Source: Kordiimonadaceae bacterium (GTDB lineage: Bacteria > Pseudomonadota > Alphaproteobacteria > Sphingomonadales > Kordiimonadaceae). From it: a stretch of 8,405 bases of DNA. Location: assembly GCA_016763495.1 (NCBI GenBank), contig JAESTR010000037.1, positions 1 to 8,405 of the forward strand, written 5' to 3'. The number at the start of each line of letters is the position of its first letter. Within the stretch, counting starts at the first letter, position 1. Below are positions 1 through 6,180 of this stretch, piece by piece. The notes under the pieces were generated by a model, which saw only the letters and a program-made list of their open reading frames with translations, did no database searches and was not told the origin of the DNA. A program made the translations under genes and the position numbers.

Positions 1-854
1 ATGAAGACCCATGGCTCGCAGGTGGCCATAACGGCCTATCAAACGCTGAAGATCCAACCAAGCCACAAGACCCCTATCCGCGTGTCGTTGAGCTACGTTC
101 TATCATGCGTAAACTCGGGCTTGATCATGTGCCGATCATTATGGCCGGTGGTGTCTGGAATTTGAAAGAATGGAAAGACTGGATCGACAATAAAGAGATC
201 GGTCCGATTATTTTCCAATTTGGTACACGCCCAATGCTGACCAAAGAAAGCCAAATTTCTGATACTTGGAAACAGAAACTGCTTAGCTTGAAGCCTGGCG
301 ACGTGCTGCTACAAAACTTTAGCCCAACTGGCTTTTTCTCTAGCGCGCTGAATAACCCGTACATTAAGGAACTTGTTGGCCGTAAAGAGCGACAAGTTGA
401 TTTTCGTACAGTGCAAGATGAAGAATTTAATACACAGCTAACAGTAGGCCGAAAAAAATACTTTGTGCGTGGTGAAGATTGCGTCAAAGCTGAAAGCTGG
501 GTTGCTGCGGGCTATACCGAAGCAATGAAAACGCCAGGTGATACACTTATTTTTGTTGATACTGAGCGCTGCGCAGAAATTCGAAAAGACCAGAAAGACT
601 GTGTGGGTTGCTTAAGTCAGTGCCGTTTTTCCAGCTGGGCTGACAATGAGAAAAACTCTACAGGGCGTCTCGCTGATCCGCGGAGTCTCTGCATTCAGAA
701 AACACTGGATGATGTGGCGCATGGTGGCAGCGTAGAAAATAACCTTGTCTTTGCAGGGCACAACGCTTTCCGTTTTGCGAGTGACCCCTTCTATTCAAAT
801 GGTTTCATACCAACAGTGAAACAACTGGTTGGTCGCATTGTAAGCGGTGATTGA
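1..854 (+). CDS. Nitronate monooxygenase-like FMN oxidoreductase, 5'-truncated by window edge
   Basis: The frame is open from base 3 to a TGA at 852-854, giving 283 residues, so the start lies outside the window. The fragment resembles the C-terminal half of the 2-nitropropane dioxygenase / nitronate monooxygenase TIM barrel, an FMN enzyme that oxidises alkyl nitronates. Visible marks are AGGHN (His codon 27-29, the position of the family's catalytic His), IIMAGGVW and FQFGTRPML, the last two matching the usual FMN-phosphate-binding strands. After the barrel comes a C-terminal extension with five cysteines (codons 570, 600, 609, 621, 690; C-x9-C-x2-C-x3-C-x22-C), which is not part of the classical barrel and could bind metal or an Fe-S cluster. 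ATG 105 is internal, because homologous-looking sequence continues upstream of it. Substrate is unknown; the family assignment is fairly secure. A strong terminator follows. Confidence 0.85.
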   Translation, partial: EDPWLAGGHNGLSNAEDPTKPQDPYPRVVELRSIMRKLGLDHVPIIMAGGVWNLKEWKDWIDNKEIGPIIFQFGTRPMLTKESQISDTWKQKLLSLKPGDVLLQNFSPTGFFSSALNNPYIKELVGRKERQVDFRTVQDEEFNTQLTVGRKKYFVRGEDCVKAESWVAAGYTEAMKTPGDTLIFVDTERCAEIRKDQKDCVGCLSQCRFSSWADNEKNSTGRLADPRSLCIQKTLDDVAHGGSVENNLVFAGHNAFRFASDPFYSNGFIPTVKQLVGRIVSGD

Positions 855-890
855 TTTCCCAGTATGACACTAGAATATCATCCTATTGGA

Positions 891-920
891 AAGGCGGAGC
901 ATTTGTTCCGCCTTTTTTTT
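891..920 (+). terminator. Rho-independent terminator of the nitronate monooxygenase-like gene
   Basis: An 8-bp perfect stem, AAGGCGGA (891-898) with TCCGCCTT (907-914), encloses an 8-nt loop and runs into a T tract at 913-920. It begins 36 bp after the stop codon. It isolates this gene from the catalase downstream. Confidence 0.92.
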
Positions 921-926
921 GGGTAT

Positions 927-958
927 GTTAATAAATCGTAAAAATCGATTAAAATAAC
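927..958. promoter_or_regulatory. AT-rich imperfect dyad upstream of catalase, possible operator
   Basis: GTTA (927-930) and AATCG (934-938) are mirrored by CGATT (946-950) and TAAC (955-958), with the two half-pairs centred within one base of each other (about 942). It lies just after the terminator and 75 bp before the catalase start. There is no T run after it, so it is not a second terminator. It does not match the spaced ATAG/CTAT pattern of OxyR sites. A role in catalase control is inference from position only, and no convincing sigma-70 promoter was found in 921-1033. Confidence 0.3.
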
Positions 959-1033
959 AATTTCAATTCATTGGATAGATTTATAGGAAAGTGGTAATTT
1001 CTTCTTAAGAACATACGAGAGAAGGAATATGCA

Positions 1034-2512
1034 ATGACTGACCCTAAAAATACTGCACCTATGCTAACCACAGCAAATGGTGCACCGATCGCGGATGATA
1101 ATAACAGCATCAGTGCGGGCCCGCGCGGGCCTCTTACGATGGAAAATTGGCGCTTGATGGAAAAACTAGCGCATTTCAACCGCGAGCGCATCCCTGAGCG
1201 TGTTGTTCACGCCCGTGGTTCTGGTGCTCACGGAAGCTTCAAGTTGACAGATGACTTGAGTGACCTGACCATCGCGAATTTCCTGAATGGCTCAGGCAAA
1301 GAAACCGATGCTTTTGTTCGTTTCTCCACCGTAGGTGGCGGGCAAGACAGCAGTGATTATGCTCGTGACCCACGCGGTTTTGCTGTCAAATTCTATACAG
1401 AAGAGGGTAACTTTGATTTGGTTGGCAATAACACACCGGTGTTTTTCCTGCGCGATCCGTCAAAATTCCCGGATTTTGTCCATAGCCAAAAGAAGAACCC
1501 GCGCACCAATACGCCGGACCCTGCTGCTATGTATGAGTTTTGGGCCAACCACCCACAATCGATGCACCAAATGACCATTCTAATGTCTGACCGAGGTATT
1601 CCAGCCAGTTACCGCAATATGAACGGGTATGGGTCTCACACAATGAGTTTGTGGAACGATGCAGGTGAGCGTGTATGGGTAAAGTTTCACTTGAAAACTG
1701 ACCAAGGCATCAAAACAGTCACTGGGGACGAGGCGAAAGGATTGCCACCATTTGGCGCACAGGAAGACTTAGTGAATGCGATTGATCGCGGAGGATTTCC
1801 TACGTGGACAGTGAAAATTCAGGTGATGACAGAGGATGAAGCCAAAATATTGGCGTATAATCCGTTTGATCTGACTAAAGTGTGGTCACACAAGGCTTTT
1901 CCTTTGCGGACCATCGGCTCGCTCACGCTGAACCGGAATGTGGATAATTACTTCGCCGAGACAGAGCAAGTGGCCTTTAGTCCAAGTAATTTAGTGCCGG
2001 GTGTCGGCGCAAGTCCAGACAAGATGCTGCAAGCACGTCTGTTTGCGTACGCTGATGCACAGCGGTACCGGGTAGGAGCCAACCACCAGCAGTTGCCGGT
2101 GAATGCGCCCAAGTGCCCCGTAAACCATTATCAGCGTGATGGCGCGATGGCCGGTATGAATGCTTGCCCTGTAACCGGGCAGGCGGCGAACCAAGATAAC
2201 AGTGTGAATTTTTACCCTAATGATAGGCCTTCTGCACCAAAGCCTGTGGCACGGGTAGCTGAGCCACCGATGCCGCTCGAAGAAAATGCATGGGTAGGCC
2301 TTCATGATAGCCAAGATGAAGACAATTTCACACAGGCTGGCGAGCTATACCGGCTTATGACGGATAACCAGAAAGCCCAGCTGATATCGAATATCGTTGG
2401 CGGTCTTTCACAGGCATCTGAGAGTGTGCAGCGCCGTATGCTGGAGCAATTCTCTGCCGCGGATAAAACCTATGGCGAACAAATTCAAAAGGCGTTGCAA
2501 ACAATGCTCTAA
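1034..2512 (+). CDS. Monofunctional heme catalase, small-subunit type
   Basis: This 492-residue protein is a typical small-subunit heme catalase, converting hydrogen peroxide to water and oxygen. The active-site signature RIPERVVHARGSGAHG places the catalytic His at residue 59. VGNNTPVFF carries the distal Asn (N132). RLFAYADAQRY carries the proximal heme-ligand Tyr (Y339) with its supporting Arg (R335). Length and the absence of a C-terminal flavodoxin-like domain fit the small-subunit group (probably clade 3, often NADPH-binding). There is no signal peptide, so it is expected in the cytoplasm. The C-terminal third has two similar cysteine motifs, KCPVN (C361) and ACPVTG (C378), of unknown role. 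ATG 1034 is chosen because AAGGA (1022-1026) sits 7 nt upstream and the catalase N-terminus follows. A katA-like name would fit but the sequence alone does not settle it. It appears monocistronic, between two terminators. Confidence 0.97.
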   Translation: MTDPKNTAPMLTTANGAPIADDNNSISAGPRGPLTMENWRLMEKLAHFNRERIPERVVHARGSGAHGSFKLTDDLSDLTIANFLNGSGKETDAFVRFSTVGGGQDSSDYARDPRGFAVKFYTEEGNFDLVGNNTPVFFLRDPSKFPDFVHSQKKNPRTNTPDPAAMYEFWANHPQSMHQMTILMSDRGIPASYRNMNGYGSHTMSLWNDAGERVWVKFHLKTDQGIKTVTGDEAKGLPPFGAQEDLVNAIDRGGFPTWTVKIQVMTEDEAKILAYNPFDLTKVWSHKAFPLRTIGSLTLNRNVDNYFAETEQVAFSPSNLVPGVGASPDKMLQARLFAYADAQRYRVGANHQQLPVNAPKCPVNHYQRDGAMAGMNACPVTGQAANQDNSVNFYPNDRPSAPKPVARVAEPPMPLEENAWVGLHDSQDEDNFTQAGELYRLMTDNQKAQLISNIVGGLSQASESVQRRMLEQFSAADKTYGEQIQKALQTML

Positions 2513-2561
2513 CCCTCTCCTCGCTGTAACTAGGCCTGCTGTTTTTCTACCCCCATGGGAG

Positions 2562-2580
2562 AATAGCGGGCTATTTTTTT
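2562..2580 (+). terminator. Short terminator-like hairpin after catalase
   Basis: AATAG (2562-2566) pairs with CTATT (2571-2575) around a CGGG tetraloop and is followed by an uninterrupted T run to 2580. It lies 49 bp after the catalase stop. The stem is only 5 bp and A/T-rich, so it may be weak. An 8-bp palindrome, CCCATGGG, precedes it at 2552-2559. Confidence 0.55.
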
Positions 2581-2734
2581 AGAAGGGTCTTTATTGCGAA
2601 TGCGTCACAATTGCGTGTGCGCCCCTATTAACAGTGCAAAAGAAAGCTCTGCTATCATAGAATACCTCTTTACTGAGTAGACAGCGCACTAGGCACAGGT
2701 GGACGTTAGTATTTTGATGCCAATGGGGGTTATT

Positions 2735-3715
2735 ATGAGATTTATATTTGTTATTTTTATGGCTGTTCTGGCTACTTTTTCCGCTACTTCTGCAGGACAA
2801 GTGGTCAACAGGGATGCTGGACCATTTTTACCTGAAATTATATTAACAAAGTTAGATGGCGCAACTTTTGATCTGTCATCCTTTGTTACCAATAAGCCCG
2901 TTTACATTAAATTTTGGGCGACATGGTGCCTGCAATGTATTCAGCAAATGCCGCACTTCCAAAAAGCGTATGAGACATACAGTGATAAGATTGAATTTTT
3001 GGCGATTAATGTTGGTATCAATAACGATGAAGACGATATCCGTCGTTTTTTAGACCGTCGCCCATTTGATATCCCTATCGTGATTGACAAAGAGGCTTTG
3101 GCAGCGCGAGCACTTGGTGTTGTAGGCACACCGTTCCATGTATTGATCGACCAAACGGGCTCAATTGTACATACCGGCCATGAAGCCAATAGTATCGTAG
3201 ATAGTCTGCTGGAAGGCATGGCAAACGGTGAAACCTACGATGTTGCTGGCAAAGTAAATCACAGCAAACAAGGGGCGCTGGAAGTAGATTTTGTCGGGGG
3301 CATAAAAGTACCCTTGGAGGCGATTGTAGGGAATGGCCCAACAGCTTTGGTTTTTGCCACGTCATGGTGTGAAAGCTATTGGGAAGACAGCAAACCAGAC
3401 TATGCTGCCGCTTGTAAGGCGCAGCGATTGGCCCTTGATCAGGCTTTTGCAAAATACGGACGGGCAGTGCAAACAGTTGGATTGGTGAACCATTATTACA
3501 CAGCCGAGAAAGACGTTACCGACTATGCCAAGCGATATAATATTGCCTACCCCATGGCGGTTGACCGATCAGGCGACATTGCGCGCAAGTATGGTGTCAG
3601 CCAAATCCCGACGGTCGTGTTGCTTGATGCTGATGGACGGGTGCTGGTTAAAACTTCAGGCGGTGCGGATGCTGTAATGCTAGCTTATGCATCTGCTGCA
3701 AAAGGTGTGCGTTAG
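2735..3715 (+). CDS. Exported protein with tandem thioredoxin folds (TlpA/ResA-like), second site degenerate
   Basis: From ATG 2735 the protein has 326 residues. Residues 1-20 form a hydrophobic signal peptide (MRFIFVIFMAVLATFSATSA) with likely cleavage after A20, so it acts in the periplasm. Domain 1 (about 30-160) is a TlpA/ResA-like thioredoxin fold with the redox motif WCLQC (C65, C68) and the cis-proline loop VGTPF (P133). Domain 2 (about 190-320) repeats the fold: SWCESYW stands at the active-site position (C212, with Tyr215 where the second Cys should be), and SQIPT (P292) is its cis-Pro loop. An extra Cys, C227, follows in domain 2. Domain 1 should be able to catalyse thiol-disulfide exchange; domain 2 cannot use a CxxC mechanism. 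An upstream GTG (2699) keeps the frame open, but 2735 gives the clean signal peptide and has GGGGG (2725-2729) 5 nt ahead. A weak promoter candidate is TTAACA (2628-2633), N19, TATCAT (2653-2658). Client proteins are unknown. Confidence 0.88.
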   Translation: MRFIFVIFMAVLATFSATSAGQVVNRDAGPFLPEIILTKLDGATFDLSSFVTNKPVYIKFWATWCLQCIQQMPHFQKAYETYSDKIEFLAINVGINNDEDDIRRFLDRRPFDIPIVIDKEALAARALGVVGTPFHVLIDQTGSIVHTGHEANSIVDSLLEGMANGETYDVAGKVNHSKQGALEVDFVGGIKVPLEAIVGNGPTALVFATSWCESYWEDSKPDYAAACKAQRLALDQAFAKYGRAVQTVGLVNHYYTAEKDVTDYAKRYNIAYPMAVDRSGDIARKYGVSQIPTVVLLDADGRVLVKTSGGADAVMLAYASAAKGVR

Positions 3716-3737
3716 GGGGACAAGTGTACGGTGCGTC

Positions 3738-4187
3738 CTATAAGTCGCGCCGCATATAGACAACATCCTCTTCAAGGTTTAAATTATAGGGCTCGGTTTC
3801 TTCGAATCCGAGCTTTTCATATAGGTTTATGGCTGGTTTTAGACGGCGCAGGCTATCTAGTAGTATGGTTTTGTATCCAGCTGCTTTTGCGTCAATTAGC
3901 AATTGCTCGCAGAGCGCACGGCCCGCACCTGTTCCTTGGCCTTCGGGTAATACATACAAGCGCTTCATTTCGCAGACATCCGCGGAGTGCTCCTTAAGAC
4001 CTACCGCGCCGATGGGCTTGCCGCCCTGTTTTGCTATTAATAAACAAACAAAGGCTTTCGGGAAGGCTGCAAGTTCATCGTCAATGCCCTGAAAGGCCAT
4101 ATCTATGGGCAAAAATTCGATGAATGCTTTGAAGACTTCTTTAACTGATGCTTGGTCTTCTGGAGACGTGGCGAGGCTGATAATCAT
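3738..4187 (-). CDS. GNAT N-acetyltransferase, last gene of the GNAT operon
   Basis: This 149-residue single-domain GNAT transfers an acetyl group from acetyl-CoA to an unidentified amine. The acetyl-CoA pyrophosphate loop (motif A) is QGTGAG at residues 84-89, after the beta4 strand EMKRLYVLP (73-81). NLYEKLGFEETEPY in the C-terminal part is the usual GNAT motif B region. It lacks the blocks shared by the other three GNAT domains of the operon (YDLN, GGEIFFA, LFLET, YMEW), so it is a different subfamily. ATG 4187 is chosen because it overlaps the preceding stop as ATGA (4187-4184); in-frame ATGs at 4199 and 4211 lie inside the neighbour's last codons. It ends 22 bp from the stop of the convergent thioredoxin-like gene, with no visible terminator in the gap. 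Confidence 0.88.
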   Translation of the reverse strand: MIISLATSPEDQASVKEVFKAFIEFLPIDMAFQGIDDELAAFPKAFVCLLIAKQGGKPIGAVGLKEHSADVCEMKRLYVLPEGQGTGAGRALCEQLLIDAKAAGYKTILLDSLRRLKPAINLYEKLGFEETEPYNLNLEEDVVYMRRDL

Positions 4188-4648
4188 GGCTGTTGCCATT
4201 CCATATAACAATCAGTGCCTGCGTATATATCCCCCAAGGGGTTTTCAGCCATCTTGAAGTTTAGTTTCTCATAAAGGGCCATGGCGGCTTCTAGTTTTGT
4301 GTGGGTTTCAAGGAATAGGCGTGTGCCTTGGTTTTCTTGAAAGCGGCTTATCACGCGTTCGCATAATTTACGGCCAATGCCACTGCCGTGGGCTGAGGGG
4401 TCCACGCCTAATATGGTTAACTCATAAATACCATCGCCATAAAATTTGAGCGCTACGGCACCAACGGCTATGCCCTTTACCAAGGCAAAGAATATGTCAC
4501 CGCCATGGGCTAGTATTTCAGTTTCAGGATTGCTCAAAAGGTCGGTATGGCTGGGCTCTACAGTAAAATATTTTTTGAGCCAAGCTATGTTTAAGTCATA
4601 GAAGGCCTGCTTGTATTTTACGTCATAGGATATTATTTGCACACTCAT
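4184..4648 (-). CDS. GNAT N-acetyltransferase, third gene of the GNAT operon
   Basis: From ATG 4648 the protein has 154 residues and consists of one GNAT domain. It is closely related to the product of the gene just upstream in the operon: residues 1-92 align without a gap, sharing for example YD-KYKQ-FYDLN, LSNP, GG-IFFA, FLET and YMEW. Motif A reads HGSGIG (87-92); the first position is His where GNATs normally have Gln or Arg, so acetyl-CoA binding may be altered. The start at 4648 overlaps the stop of the previous gene as ATGA (4648-4645); an in-frame ATG at 4660 is less likely. Its own stop overlaps the next gene in the same way. The substrate is unknown; tandem duplication is inferred from the ungapped similarity. 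Confidence 0.88.
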   Translation of the reverse strand: MSVQIISYDVKYKQAFYDLNIAWLKKYFTVEPSHTDLLSNPETEILAHGGDIFFALVKGIAVGAVALKFYGDGIYELTILGVDPSAHGSGIGRKLCERVISRFQENQGTRLFLETHTKLEAAMALYEKLNFKMAENPLGDIYAGTDCYMEWQQP

Positions 4649-5136
4649 TTTGGTTGCCACTCAATAGGCTCAGCTGTAGCATCCCACTCCATATAATAGT
4701 TTGCTCGTTCGTATGAACTACCGGCTGGATTGGGCATTTCAATAAAACCTAACCGCCAATACAGTCGTATCGCATTCTCGAGCAATGTATTGGTTTCTAG
4801 AAACAGCGAGTTGCCGCCGCGTTCCTTAAAGCGACCAATAACAGTTTGGCATAGCGCCCGGCCAATACCGCCTCTGCGGATACTTTTATCTACACCAAGC
4901 TTGGTTAGTTCAAACCGATTTGACCCTTCGTTTTTCATCGCCACCACGCCGATGGCTTTACCCTCCTCTACAGCGAAGAATATCTCACCGCCTTGGTCGA
5001 TAATATGCTTTTGGGGGTTGGATAAAATCGTTTCGTCCCATGGCTCAATATAGAAAAATTCCCGAAGCCACTCAGCGTTTAGATCATAGAATGTTTGTTT
5101 GTATTTGTCGTCGTAAGGGAGGATTTCAAAAGTCAT
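4645..5136 (-). CDS. GNAT N-acetyltransferase, second gene of the GNAT operon
   Basis: This 163-residue single-domain GNAT has motif A RRGGIG at residues 87-92, following the strand FELTKLGVD (75-83), and the later blocks LFLETNTLLENAIRLYWRLGF and YYMEW. These blocks recur in the GNAT half of the upstream MarR fusion and in the next gene, so the three form one paralogous group. ATG 5136 overlaps the fusion gene's TGA as ATGA (5136-5133), pointing to translational coupling. The tail is longer than in its paralogs: after YYMEW it continues with DATAEP and a second IEWQPK, as if the terminal EWQP motif had been duplicated. The acceptor substrate is unknown. Confidence 0.9.
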   Translation of the reverse strand: MTFEILPYDDKYKQTFYDLNAEWLREFFYIEPWDETILSNPQKHIIDQGGEIFFAVEEGKAIGVVAMKNEGSNRFELTKLGVDKSIRRGGIGRALCQTVIGRFKERGGNSLFLETNTLLENAIRLYWRLGFIEMPNPAGSSYERANYYMEWDATAEPIEWQPK

Positions 5137-6125
5137 GATTTGGCCTTTTCACGGGGTTGCCATTCCATATAAAAGTCAGTGCGGTCATAGGACCTGTGGG
5201 GAACAGGGAACTCCTTAAAGCCAACACGTTTATAAAGCTCAATCGCAGGGGTCAGGGTTGAGTTGGTTTCTAGAAACAGCTTCACACCCCCGCGTGCTAC
5301 AAAGCGGTCAGTGAGTGCTTCGCAAAGCCCTATGCCAGCACCCAAGCCGCGTGCTGTATCGCTTACTACCAGTTTGGCTAACTCAAACGTCCCGGCATGA
5401 ACGCGCTTCATGGTGAGTGTGCCCACGGGTTTGCCGTCTACCAGAGCAAAGAATATCTCACCGCCTTCGTCTAGTATCCTGTGCTCAGGATTTAAAAGCG
5501 ATTTGATGTCTTTTTCTTCAAAGTTCCAAGGCATGGTAGCCATCCAGTCAACATTCAGGTCGTGGTAGGCTTGGCGGTAAGATGTATGGAAAGGCACAAT
5601 CTCTGGCCTGGCTGCCTTTGTGGGTTCCGCTGTTTTGTCCTGGATACGGTCATATAGGCTTTTAACATGAAACCTTTGCTCAAGTGCTGTGATGGTCGCC
5701 AGCAAGTCAAAGCCGCATTCATTCATTGCGTCACCCATCGCACTTTCTAACGCAGCCCATATGGGGATGAGACTATCTCTTGTTGTAATGCCTTGCTGTG
5801 TAAGGCGAATGAGTTTTTGCCGACCGTCGTCGGTTTTGGCTGCTTCTACTAAGTTTTCTTTGGTCATGCGCTTAATTGTTTGGCTAACCGCTGAGTGGCT
5901 GAAGCCTGCGAGCTTGGCTATATCCGCAATGGTCAGCGGGCCGCACTTTACCAGAGCATACATGGCGTAAAAATAACTTACACGGAAAGTAAGGCCAGCT
6001 TTGCTATAGATCCTGTCAGTGTCAGCAGTGAACATTTCCATGAGGCGGCGCATGCGGGTGCCGATGCCAAGGTCAAAATAAATCTCGCCCTGTATCCGGG
6101 TAGATCGTGCAGGTGTATCGAACAT
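5133..6125 (-). CDS. MarR-family regulator fused to a GNAT acetyltransferase
   Basis: This 330-residue protein has two parts. Residues 1 to about 155 are a MarR-type winged helix: LTIADIAKLAGF (64-75) is the first part of the helix-turn-helix, HSAVSQTIKRMTKENLV (77-93) the recognition helix, and TDDGRQKLIRLT (98-109) the wing with the typical DxR-like turn. A linker rich in Lys, Ala and Pro (about 162-174) leads to a GNAT domain (about 175-325) with motif A RGLGAG (259-264), FFAL, LFLETNSTLTPAIELYKRVGF and the terminal YMEWQP. The fusion architecture is known in databases as a bifunctional regulator/acetyltransferase; whether the GNAT part is catalytic or senses acetyl-CoA is not clear. ATG 6125 has a strong ribosome site, AAGGAG, on the minus strand at 6138-6133, 7 nt away. 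It heads a four-gene operon and probably represses it through the palindrome in its promoter. Confidence 0.93.
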   Translation of the reverse strand: MFDTPARSTRIQGEIYFDLGIGTRMRRLMEMFTADTDRIYSKAGLTFRVSYFYAMYALVKCGPLTIADIAKLAGFSHSAVSQTIKRMTKENLVEAAKTDDGRQKLIRLTQQGITTRDSLIPIWAALESAMGDAMNECGFDLLATITALEQRFHVKSLYDRIQDKTAEPTKAARPEIVPFHTSYRQAYHDLNVDWMATMPWNFEEKDIKSLLNPEHRILDEGGEIFFALVDGKPVGTLTMKRVHAGTFELAKLVVSDTARGLGAGIGLCEALTDRFVARGGVKLFLETNSTLTPAIELYKRVGFKEFPVPHRSYDRTDFYMEWQPREKAKS

Positions 6126-6147
6126 TAGTAGGCTCCTTATGGAAATA

Positions 6148-6176
6148 TATGTAAGTACTTATACAAATACTGTCAA
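6148..6176 (-). promoter_or_regulatory. Sigma-70-type promoter of the MarR-GNAT operon
   Basis: On the minus strand a perfect -35 box TTGACA (6176-6171) is followed, after a 17-bp spacer, by TACATA (6153-6148) as the -10 box. The -10 matches consensus at only 3 of 6 positions, which suits a promoter that is regulated. Transcription would begin near 6141, leaving a leader of about 16 nt that carries AAGGAG and the ATG at 6125. Confidence 0.7.
6152..6161. promoter_or_regulatory. Palindromic candidate operator for the MarR domain
   Basis: TAAGTACTTA is a perfect 10-bp palindrome lying in the -35/-10 spacer and overlapping the -10 box of the operon promoter by two bases. MarR proteins bind such short AT-rich palindromes as dimers, and a protein here would block RNA polymerase. 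Symmetry does not extend cleanly beyond the ten bases. That the operon's own first gene product binds here is inference from position. Confidence 0.6.
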
Positions 6177-6180
6177 GAGG

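Noticed and set aside
975..986. OxyR-like ATAG repeats before the catalase gene
   Set aside because: Two ATAG copies occur, but in the same orientation and 4 bp apart, not the ATAG-N7-CTAT arrangement.
971..1000. Catalase promoter TTGGAT-N18-TAATTT
   Set aside because: Both hexamers match consensus at only three positions, which is background level in AT-rich DNA.
1029..1037. Two-codon upstream frame ATG-CAA-TGA overlapping the catalase start
   Set aside because: The first ATG is only 2 nt from AAGGA, too close for initiation, and such a short overlap arises easily by chance.
1991..2314. Open frame on the minus strand inside the catalase gene
   Set aside because: It lies wholly inside a well-supported catalase and encodes no recognisable protein.
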